A stretch of DNA of 64,000 nt from Ifrita kowaldi (lineage: Eukaryota > Chordata > Aves > Passeriformes > Cinclosomatidae), in assembly GCA_013398055.1 (NCBI GenBank), contig VZRS01012483.1, positions 771 to 64,770 on the forward strand, in the 5' to 3' direction. The translations under genes and the position numbers were made by a program. Positions 36,369 through 46,887 of this stretch are shown in pieces; the first letter of the stretch is position 1, and each line of letters starts with the position of its first letter. The notes beneath the pieces were generated by a model, which did not search any database, had not been told where the DNA came from, and saw only the letters and a list, made by a program, of their open reading frames with translations.

Positions 36369-37624
36369 AGTTACATGCTCTTAAATGGAGATCAGCTTGA
36401 GCTCATTGCTAATCGAGCAAAGTAGTCCTGGCGCTTTCTTCTGGGTGTGTTGGACAAAGAAAACAAATATAATCAAAAGAAATTAGTTGCTAGTGATTAA
36501 TTATAAGAATTGGGTTAAGACTGTGTTGTTGAGCATGGTGTCTGGAAACTCAGTCAAAGCAGTGAGGTTTGTCACCCTGGACAAATAAATTGAGTTTCAG
36601 TGTTTGACAGCAATGCTTTTACAGGTTCCAAGGCAAAAGGCATCCTGCTTCTAAGCCACAGAAGAAAAATGTTGATAATATGAGGTTTTAATATCAACCT
36701 GAAGAAGTTCATTTGTTACCTCAGAAAATCCACAGAAAAAATAGCAAATCACCATATGAAATGATATAAAAAACTCCCTAACTTCAAAATCCCAACCAAC
36801 ATATCCATAGCCTTTAAAAGACCACTTCTTTGTGATTTTTTTCACATGTTGAAAAGGAAACCTCGTAGTCAATAATGATCAAAGGGATCTCAGATCTTCT
36901 CTAGCTCTCTCCAAGAAGTAGCTGATTTAATTTCCCTACTCCAGTTCCAGCACAGGCCACAGAGATAAAATAATGACAAAGCTGCACTTGAGGGATTGTA
37001 TCACCCACAGCTTTCCTTTCCTACTTCTTGAGCACTTATTAATGTTTAAGCAGGACTTTCCTTATTAGCCCAAAGCAAATCAGTTTCTCTAAGAGCCTGT
37101 GATGAGAGACCTTCAAAAGCCTGCTGAGATTCCCATTTGCTTTTACCTAAAATGTTTGAATTTCAGTGGTTTTATAAAAAAAGTGTTGCGAGACAAACAT
37201 TCCTGTCATTCTATATATTCATTTAAAATTCAGGTTTTCTTTGTGGGGAAAGAAGCTGGGAGGAAAGCAGGAGGAAAGGTGACCTTAAAGAACATGTTTA
37301 GCAAACCAGGTGCACAACAACTTTATATTTAGAAATTTTAAAAGTCCAAATTAAAGATGTATTTCTTTGTATGTGATGGGGTTAATGGCTGCAGCCAGGG
37401 GCTGTCTGCTTTTAACAAATAGATCTTAAGCTGGCAAAATATTAAAGCTTTTCACACAATTAAAACTTGAAAATACAATAAAGCTGACCTCCTTTTTTTT
37501 TTTTTTCCCTTTCTTGAACAAGGAATTTATTCCTGTTGTTTTATTCTGTTATTCTTTTTTCTCCCACCCCCTCATTTTAAATATGGCTTTCTACAGCATG
37601 GCCTGTAGCAAGACTAGTAAAGAT

Positions 37625-37638
37625 AATAAATAAATAAA
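37625..37638. repeat. AAAT microsatellite
   Basis: Three AAAT units plus a partial one, inside an A/T-rich stretch. Confidence 0.7.
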
Positions 37639-38038
37639 TGATCAATAAATGGCAAAAAGATGTAGATGGTAAAAGGTTCAGTTGCACTTTCTTAATTCCT
37701 TATCCTGTGCTTTTAATTTTAGAAATTAGCAGCAGTGCCTACTAAACCCCACATACTCTTTTCCCTTTCTGATAAACCAAATGTGACACCGGATATTTTG
37801 GATTCTCTCTTAAAGGAGGGGGTTAGACTGGGATCTTGAGATGATCTTTTTACAAGTTTTGTAGTCTGGAGGAAAGTTAATTTATGAGTTTTGCCATAGA
37901 TGTTTCAGCTCTTCAAAGTGTAATATTTGTTCAGTGACATTAATTCACCAAAATGTACTTTGTAAACCAGTTACTACTGATTTGTAAGACTTTTCTCAGC
38001 ACTTGAAATAGGTGAGTTCACCCACTATCAGCACTTGT

Positions 38039-38345
38039 CACGTTCTGGGGTGCACTTATTAAATAATGGAGTCTCAGAAATAAAAGTAGCAACAAACTGG
38101 CTTTATTAGAAAATCCGGTTGATGACAATGAACAAAGAAAAGAATTACAGTGAGGAGCAGAAGTGTTTTCTCTCTTTTCCATGGAGGCAGAGGTGCTGTG
38201 ACTCGTCAGGACCTCCTCTACATCATTTCATTGTGAAAGAACAACATCAGATCTCCTGCACTTCATCAAACCTGCCTCTCCCATTTCTGATGCCCACAAT
38301 ATTTATGGGAGGTTCTCATATTTTCACAGCCTCTATAAATCATTT
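38039..38345 (-). mobile_element. Possible LTR remnant
   Basis: The block has the feel of a reversed songbird LTR. An AATAAA poly-A signal lies on the minus strand at 38102-38107, followed (minus sense) by about 60 bases to a boundary near 38040. Upstream in minus sense are A/T-rich TATA-like words near 38297-38308 and 38332-38340. The spacing between TATA-like and AATAAA words (about 190-230 bases) would suit an R region. I could not match it to a named family, and target-site duplications are not visible. It may be unique sequence. Confidence 0.3.
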
Positions 38346-41262
38346 TTAATTACTTGCCCATATGCAGAAACAGCAATTTAGGTCTTGTGGAACCTAATCT
38401 TTTGCAGCAGATTTGGTTAGTTCTCTGCAAAACTGGTATAGCTAATTTATACATGGCTGAGCTCTGAAACGAACAATTTGTTCTGTAGGAAGGGAGATTT
38501 TGCAAATAGGAATAAATTTAGTTAGCAGTAGTAATATTTCATGATAATTTGAAAAAGAATGGGTTTGGGTTTTGATTACCATTTATATGTGCATTAATTT
38601 GCAATAGTTCAAAAGACACTACTCTCTGAGAGCAGTTAATTTTTAACTTTTTCGTGGCAAAGATCCACAAACAAAATGCAAAAAAATGAGTGAGTGAGGC
38701 CTGTAAGATCTCAGAAAAGCACTAGGAGCCACAGTATGCACATATCTAATGCAAGTCTGGTTTAATAAAGCTTTAATTACCTGTTAATTATTTATTCATT
38801 AAATTGTTTATCCTCATATTTTACCAAAATTCTCAAGTGTCCCTGCCTGGGAGCTGCTGTTCTTTCAGTGGCTGACAAAACTTCAGGCAGTGAAGTGCTG
38901 TAGGGTAGGATTGCACTTAAGCCAAAGTTGACGAGATGACACTTTCAGGTGGAGGAGAAGGTCTTTGAAATTCCACAGCGCCCACATTTCTGAATTTTTA
39001 AGCTTCTCTGACACCCTGAAAGTAAAGCCAGTACATTACCAAAGAGCAAGTATGGAAGTGCAAATTTAGCACTGCAGTTTTCTTGATCACGCCATGGCTC
39101 ATTTTGAAGTATTCAAAAAAATAAAGAATATCTCTCAGAGATGCCTTGCCCCCACCCATGGAGCAGTCCTCCTGTTGAATGAGTCTTTTAAACACATTTT
39201 TACTTAATGTGCACAGAGAAAGCTCATCCCCAAAACTCTCTGCAGTGTTCTAAACAGCAGCACGGTGTAATCAGAAGTGTTTTGTTCTGAGACCTGCTGA
39301 ATCACAAGACTTGGTGGTGATTTAGGCCTTGCAAACTGCACACTGCACACCTGGAATGAGCGAGCGGCTTTTATATCATTGCCCAAATCAAGCTCGGTTC
39401 ATCCAGCTGGGTTTTCTTCCCTTCTTTCCTGCACTGCTTTCTCTTTTAAAATTGCAATATGCAAAAGATGATGTTGCACTATCATAGTGGCTTACCCTGT
39501 TTTTCTGTACAGTCAGCACCTAAACCAGTATATTTTGTAACATTATTAAACCCCAGAGTTCATTCTCAGAGTTTAATACTGTATAATGATTTCATCCCTT
39601 TTATGGCTAGCATGCAGTCTCCAGGCTGCCTTATTTTTATTCAAGATTATTAAAAAACAAAGATAGAATAAGATGTTGGATACTGAGCTTTATTTAAAAT
39701 CTGCCCTTCTGAGTTTTCCTCCATTATTGTTTATATTTATTCTCATGTCAGGTTCATACAGAAGTGTCCCAAAATCTTACACTGCATAAAATAGTAGCAA
39801 TGCACTTTAGATTATAGTTAGAAATTGAAACCCCTGAAAAAAGTTTCTTGATTCCAGATTTTAGAGAGGGCAGGAGGGCAGAGGTGGCAAACCCCTGGCA
39901 ATCAAATCTATTTATTCAGTTGATTAATTAACAAACAAGCTTCTTCATGAATATGGTGAGTTAATTCCCAGGCCAGCATAAAACTGAGAGATCTTTCCAC
40001 AGCCTGTAAAACAGCACCTGGCTCTTGCAGAGACCCAATGGTTCCATGGTAAACTGTTCATTTATTCTCTGCTGGGCCTTCTCACAGATTTAATATTTCT
40101 TCTGCTTTCCTGTGCCACAGCTACCATTTACTGCTGTTTTCTGTGAGAACCCCTTCTCCTTCTGCAAGAGGCCTGGGAGTGATTCTTTCCATGATATTAA
40201 ACAGACAAATCTTTAAGATTGGTGCATGTGCAGTTCTGCCCTTGGATGTGTGACTTGAGCTCTGATCCACGGTGCTGCTGCAGGGACAATTCTGAATCCC
40301 AAATAAACTGAGCCCTTTATTCCTCTGCATCTATTCCTGGCCAAGATTTTGTTCTAAGAGAAACAGATGGATGTTTATGGGATGTTTCAGATCTGCACTG
40401 CTCCTTCTACCTCAACTTTTATGAACCTCTGCTGGCTTTTAATTTCTTGACAAGCAGGCTGTTGTAAACAACTCATATTTTATGCGTCTGCGAGATGTAA
40501 TCATGAATTTTATGATGTTATTGATTGATGGCCTTCACGACGTGAGCAGGGAGGGAAGGAAGGTTCCAGACTTGGCAGGAATGGGTGGCTGCTTTGTGAT
40601 ACTTGGTTTCTTTGCCAGATGCTTTATGTCTCCACAGTGAATTTTGAAAATAAATTGGGTCTGCTCCTCAATAACCACTAAGTTTCCAGTGGACACAGCA
40701 GACTCAGCTTTCAAGGGTGGCCTCCTAGGAGAGGTATCAAACAGAGCAAGTTTTCAGATGCCTTTGCCACATTTTATCAAATGATTCTTCTTCTCTGTGG
40801 TTTTCTTTAGATAGCTACCCAATTTTGGCTGGTTGCTACAGACATAACCTGTCTAGGAAAGTTCACAAGAATTCTAAAACCTTTGTCCATATCCTGAAGG
40901 ATGCTAAAAGTTCAGTCCCAAAAACCAGAATTCCACAAAGGCTCAGATGCAGGCTGACTTCTGCAATGATCTGCACTATTTTTAAGGGGTAGGATTGAAC
41001 TTCACTTCTTATAAAGGTAATTCACAGGCTGTGTATCTAAAAAATCTGATAATTGAGGGTGGTCGTATAAACAACTTCATGGCTGCTCAGAATGAGAGCT
41101 GGTTGAAAATACTTGAAAATTCCATTTGTTTTGTCTTTGAAAAAGCATGGTAAAAAAAATTACTAATTGCTTTTGTATTATGATCAGTTTTGGCACACAT
41201 GGATGGAAGAGGGAGTAAATAGCGCATTTTTATCTGCTGTTGAGCAAAGCACATGCACACAG

Positions 41263-41345
41263 CTCCCTCCTCTCTCTCTCTCCTTCCTTATCTCCCTCCC
41301 TTCCCTCTGCCCCCTCTTCCCCCTACCTCTCTCTCCCTCTTTCCT
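41263..41345. repeat. Pyrimidine-rich tract (CT-rich)
   Basis: 83 bases of C and T on the plus strand with only three purines, including a (CT)n core near 41270-41280. Such homopurine-homopyrimidine tracts can adopt triplex (H-DNA) structure and are unstable in length. It abuts the 5' truncation point of the CR1 copy that starts near 41349. Frames of Ser/Leu/Pro across it are composition artefacts. Confidence 0.92.
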
Positions 41346-41348
41346 AAT

Positions 41349-41684
41349 TCAGCCCTTCCAGTACCTGCAGGGAGCCTACAAAATTATGGAGAGGGACTAT
41401 TTACCAGGGCCGGGAGGGGCAGGACAAGGGGGAAAGGCTTCAAATTGAAAGGTTTAGATGAGATAGTAGGAGGATGTTTTTTACCGTGAGGGTGGCAACC
41501 CCCTGGCACAGATTCCAAGAGCAGCTGTGGCTGCCCCTGGATCCCTGGAAATGTCCAAGGCCAGGCTGGACGGGGCTGGGAGCAGCCTGGGACTGTGGAA
41601 GGTGTCCCTGTCCATGGCAGGGGGTGGCACTGGGTGATCTTCAAGGTCCCTCCTAACCAAGCATTCTATATTTCTATGATTCTT
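41349..41684 (+). mobile_element. CR1 LINE fragment, 3' end (longest copy here)
   Basis: About 336 bases of CR1 3' sequence in sense orientation. It starts 'CCCTTCCAGTACCTGCAGGG', then 'GGAGAGGGACTATTTACCAG', 'GGACAAGGGGGAAAGGCTTC', 'CCGTGAGGGTGGCAACCCCC', 'GGAAGGTGTCCCTGTCCATG', and ends with ATTCTATATTTCTATGATTC, the CR1 terminal repeat. It covers the end of the reverse-transcriptase region and the full 3' untranslated part. Relative to the other copies here it keeps consensus phrases well, so it may be the youngest CR1 in the window. The 60-86-codon frames on it are not genes. Confidence 0.96.
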
Positions 41685-43223
41685 TTTTTTAATTTCCAGA
41701 GAGTCACATTTGTAAATTCATCATAAAAATTGATAACCAGGTCCATCCAAGTCCACCAGGGTTCCCGGTTACTTAGAAAATGTCTGAAATTCCCAAGTGG
41801 GTTTGCTGAGGCTGTGTCATCACTTGCATCACTGAAATGCAGGAAAGGCAATGATGGAATCCTGTCTCAAACCTCCATGAAGTTTGAGTGGGGTTTTGGG
41901 GTGTGTGCTTTTGTCTTTCAGGTTGTTTTGTTTCTGTTTATTTTTTAACTAGTCCTATGTAGAACTATTTAATGTTGAATGCAGTTTGTTTTGTGGAGTC
42001 AGTGTATTCTTTAAACGTTGGTGGGTGCCTACAGGCACTGTGGGTAGGTGCCTCTCATGTAAATAGAGTGTTGTCCTGCTGCTCAAGTGACTCTTCATAC
42101 ATGAATTAATGTATTTCAGTGGAGAGGGAGGAAATGCTGAATTCACTCCCCTCAGGGTAACTAAGGAGAGGTCTTTAGGATGGCAGAGTGGATACAAATA
42201 ATGCAGTAGTTGGGTATCAACACTTCACTTTCCCCTCAGCTGAAGTATAACAAGCTGACATTCTTTTCTGCCTAATTACTTTCCTACATTTCTTCGACAC
42301 GTAAACCCAGCAATCATTCCTTTTCAGAGATTCTGGTTTTGCTGTGCAGGCCCCTTTTAAAGTGATTTTACTGAGGAGAAAAAAAAGAAGGTTCAAGCTG
42401 GCCTATGAGTACAAGTGATTCCTCAGAAAACACCTTTATTCTGTGGCAGAGTCTATTGTTCTGTCAGAGAACTTCACTCACTTCAAAAAGATTTGTGCTG
42501 AACTGCAGGTGTCCTTTTCCCTTTTTGTTTGTCATGGTATAGATGCATTCTCTTTGCTGAGGAGGTTCAGTTACTGTTGAGTTTATACAATATTTTAGTT
42601 TCCATTTAGATTTTTTTCAGCCTTTCTTTTTTTTCTTCCATTTTTTTTCCCATTCCTATCTTGAAAATAGATAGGAGTACAAGTGTGGCTTCAAGATTAG
42701 ATGAACAAAAGCAGTTCACTATTCCACTGAAAAACTGTCTTTAGCTGAGCCCCAGTTTGGCAACTTTGGGTATAAATGGCAGTAGATTAAAAACGTTGGG
42801 TCCCTGTGCCCTTTTCATTCCATTAAGAGCTAACATGTGTATAATTACCAAAGCAAATGTGCAGCAGGCAATCATGTAAATACCAATAAAGGTTTCTTAG
42901 TGGCAAAGCTGATTTCATGTAAATAAATCCTCTTAATTTGTTTTAATTACAAAAAGGTCTAATTAGAGGGAGAAGTTTATGTTGATCAGCATGTTCAGCT
43001 GAATGCTGGTATAGGTCAGCCATAAAGGAATAAATAAATAAGTGGGGAAATCATCTGTGTAAAGAAACTTTAACACATAGTGTCAGATAAGAGGAGTTGG
43101 TGTAGAATACTGGCACTGAATGGGTATTGCTGGATTCATCCCAGCCAGGTAAAAAGTGAAGGATATCTGGAAATAGTTCAATTGGAAAAATAAAAAAGGA
43201 GAAAAAATCCAACAAACACCACA

Positions 43224-43275
43224 CTCCCTCCTTTCCTGCCCTCCCTTCCTCCCTCCCTCCTTCCATTCCCTCCCC
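43224..43275. repeat. Pyrimidine-rich tract (CCCTT-type)
   Basis: 52 bases of C/T with two purines, made of CCCTT and CCCTCC units. The opposite-strand frames rich in Gly/Glu/Arg/Lys (43051-43290) are an artefact of it. Confidence 0.9.
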
Positions 43276-43972
43276 AAAAGTATCCATCATATGTTCCTCT
43301 TGCTACTGAGGACATGAAGCAAAGGCTTAGTCTGAGGAACACAGGTTTTCAGATATTTAAAAGAAAAAAGAACAACCTAGTGGTAAATTTGACCTAGTGG
43401 TGATTTGATTATTATCTAGAAAAATCATGGGAAAACTGACTTTTTCTGCTACTCAGACAAGGAAAAAATTTTTTTTCAAAAAAGAGTTTCACGATAGACT
43501 GGACCAGATACTACTTTAGTGAGTTTCCCAATTTCTACTCTTCTTATAATACTCCAAATATTTTAAAAGTACTTAGAAAATCAAAGATTAGCAGAACCAT
43601 CACCAGTAAGGAAAAACAATACAGAATGAATAAATCAAGGTAGAGTTTTTCCCTACAACAACAGTTCACATAAGAACAGATAAGAATTTTCTTTTTATTT
43701 TTAAATCTCATGATTTTCCTTCTGTTCTTCAAAGGTAAGATTTATGTGGTCACATTGTTTGTCTCCTGCTCCCATAACCTTTTGACCTTTCAAGTGATTT
43801 TAAGCCAAATTTGACAAAGGATTAGAGATCTCAAAGCTTTGATAAAAAAATTATCGAATAAGGGTGGCAAGGAAGAAGGGAGAAAATGATGGTGAGTTCT
43901 GAATTTGAAGTCATTATTAAATATCAGAGGATATCCCACTGCTCTCATGTGAATATTACCCTTTATTTTACA

Positions 43973-43994
43973 CTTCCCTTACTGTAAAGGGAAG
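43973..43994. repeat. Inverted repeat, 8-base arms
   Basis: CTTCCCTT (43973-43980) and AAGGGAAG (43987-43994) with a 6-base loop. A structural curiosity only. Confidence 0.6.
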
Positions 43995-46849
43995 ATGCAG
44001 TAAAACAACCTGCTCCAAAAAGTACTAAAACATGTATATTTATGGGGTAAGTATCACCAAATTTTTAAGAATGATAGGGCAGCTTTGGTGGGCACCTGGT
44101 GTCCAGTAAGAGTCAACACACCACAGTCTAGAAGGCCATAGCTGAAGCTGTGTTGTTTAAATTATTATGAGAAAAAAAAGCTTTCAATCAAGGCCACTCT
44201 TTCAGTGACAGAAGATGAAACAGTTTACTGGTTTATATCTTTTCCCCAGATATTATTATCCTCAGCCATACATCATTCTGCTACATTTCCACAAAAAGGC
44301 ATTGATTTAAGCATGACTTGGGAGGCAGAAGGATGTTCAGCAGAGCTATTGCTCCGGTGGAATTGTGGGCTGTGCTCAGGAGCTGTGGGAAAACATACAA
44401 CTTGTTAAACACATTTTAGATTTACTCTCTGCTGTGGATATGTCACTACTGAGCTCAGACAGCATCTTCTTTTAGAGATGCAGCCCCTGTTCTTCTGCCC
44501 AAACAGGTTCTGGTGCACTGAGATTTGTGTCTGTGGTCAGGTGCACGTGTACACACAAAATATGTCCTCATTCCTTCATCCACATGAGAAAAAAGGGAAG
44601 TTTTCTTGTGGTACCTCTGAATCGGAGGCCGTTCAGTGGGAGAGACAGAGTTACACTCCACTGCCTTGTATGATCAATTGATTTTCTCTTTGAAAATGCA
44701 GTCACACAAGAGCACAGCAGGGCAGATCTTCTGAGCTTCATAGTTTTGCTTTACCCGTAGCAGAATCCCATTTACAGCCAGCAACGGATTGAAAAGAGGA
44801 TCAGGCTGAGATCAGCACCTTCAGTGCTTACACACAGCCTGGCCTGCTGCTTGATAGATAGAGAACAAGTTTTCCTTAGAGGTTCGATGAGGAGGACTGA
44901 AATTGATGCCTTTATCCCTGTGGTACCTGCTGGTATGTTCAGCTGAAAAAATAAAATATGGTTCCCCGTCCTAGAAAGCATAACAGCTGCCCCAGACTTC
45001 AGTAGCAGCATTTTATTTATGCAGCTGTAAAATAGATTCATGTCTTTAAATGTATCCTCTGGAAGAGTAAATACAAATATTTGGAGAATACTGGGAGTGT
45101 GCTGAGGAGTTAGAGGCAAAATGGTTGCAAGCAATGCTACCCTAAAATTCAGAGTTTATCAGGCTTTCAGCTTTGGGGAGAGGTGTTGCTCCGGGGGGGG
45201 AGTGGATGATAGGACAAGGTTTTATCTTGCTGGCAGAATTTTCCCATCAACCTTGCCCTGAATCCTTTGCAAGAAATATTGTGTCTTTCTAAAAGTCTCG
45301 AGTTAGCAAGTCAGCGTGCTGAGAGCAGAAATGTATTGTGGGCCTCAGTAAAATGAGTCTTTTGACCACGAGTATCAGCTTTTACTTAAAATAGCATCAT
45401 TGTCATTCCATAGGAGGTGGGAAATAACAGCTGAGTCTCAAGAAAAATAAACAGCCATCAGCATGTTCTGCAAACAGAGATGAGAAATGTCCATTATAAT
45501 AACCGTAAACATCCTGTGCATGTATAGGGTTGCAGTACAAGCAAAACAGTGTAAATGCCAAACCCTCGGTCCAGATGAAAAAAATCAATCTCAGCTTTTC
45601 CCCAGGAGGGTATTGCTGTTCTGAGTGTTGTCTCCAGGTGCCTCTCACCTTTCAGAGCTAGTTTGTGAGGGGAAAGGCAGATGAGGCCCATGACGGGCAT
45701 TTAAAAACACCAGGGATGGGATCTCGCTCCTCCATCCGAGCCAGCTGTGGGTAAAAAGGCAGCTCTGGTTGAATGTTTACAAATCAGGTATTGTAAGAGC
45801 TGATAACCACTTACCTGCCTAAAAATTGTGTTGGCATTCAGTTTGTCCTTAAGAGTACAGAAAAAGCAAAGTGTGAATACAACCCAGAGAAAAGTGAGTT
45901 TAAGAGAGATGCCAGCATGGAGACCAAGGATCTCTGAAGACATCACTGTGCTCAAATCTCTGGCATTTTGTTGTACCACACACACCTCTAAATACATGAG
46001 ATTTGTCTGCTGACACAGTATTTTACTGGTTGTGCAATATTTCAGCAACTGGCAGACACAAACTGAGCGAAAAATATCAATACACCCTTGAGACAAGCAC
46101 ACCTCTGCCCACAGGACTTTTTTATCGACCCTAGTCATTAGAATATGGCCAAGCATAAGGCACTGTGAGTCCAGTACCAGCACCTCAGGCTTTTACCCAT
46201 TGTGAACAGGCTTTGAATAAAATCAGATTCAGTCTCCTGCTCAGTTTAGAAGGTCTTTTTCCTTTGCAGCTGATCACAGGCTGTAACTGTTTCCTCCGTG
46301 ATGGATTGAAGTTGTCTCTTTGCTGCAGTTTGTCCTGTGGGACCACTGGAGAAATCGATCTTTTCCCCAAATCCTGCTCCTTATTTATGTCCTCTTGTTG
46401 GATAACTTTTATATCTGTGCCTGAGAATGCGCATTTCTATGTTTGGTGGTGTTCATTTTTAATTTTAACTCTGGCTTGCAGTTTTCTAACTGCTGCGTGT
46501 GACCTTGTGTGTCCACACTTAGGTTCCTTCTAACAATGCTCCCCAATTTAGGAGCAAAAAGAAAGGAAACTATTTTTCAGAAAATATCATTGTATTGTCG
46601 TTGGATGTACAGGGCAACTACAATTCTGGGCTATTTTTTGTTTTCTTCAGCAGGATAAAAAAACCCCAACCTTAAGCACTTGTTCTGAGTGCTGAAATTT
46701 AGAGAAAAAATGTTTCTAGATTAATGCCTTATTTATGCCTTTAAATGTAACAGAATCACTTTAAAATTAGGTGCGTCAAATAGAGGGAATAAATCATTAA
46801 ACCACTTTATTAACCCACTGAAGGTGAGTTCAGCTACAGTATATGAGTT

Positions 46850-46887
46850 TATATATATATATATAGACATAAAATATATATATATAA
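46850..46887. repeat. TA microsatellite, interrupted
   Basis: (TA)n at 46850-46865 and 46873-46886, separated by a short GACATAAA-type interruption. Confidence 0.9.

Larger units (their letters stand above)
31713..41262. other. Non-coding unique sequence
   Basis: No gene is supported. It contains simple repeats (poly-A 32733-32748, CAA 32807-32822, AAAT 37625-37638), a TACACCTCTT tandem pair near 32541, a 17-base repeat pair at 36326-36368 and a possible LTR at 38039-38345. The 181-codon frame at 35002-35547 is the longest in the window. It has no domain and is opposed by antisense frames. A 76-codon frame at 33162-33392 ends near an 'AGAGAGGTAAGC' donor-like word but has no convincing acceptor or homology. 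Confidence 0.6.

Noticed and set aside
41253..41489. Ser/Leu/Pro-rich frames
   Set aside because: Translation of the pyrimidine tract and the adjoining CR1 fragment.
45701..46183. 160-codon minus-strand frame
   Set aside because: No domain, no splice-site context and an opposing frame at 45828-46013.
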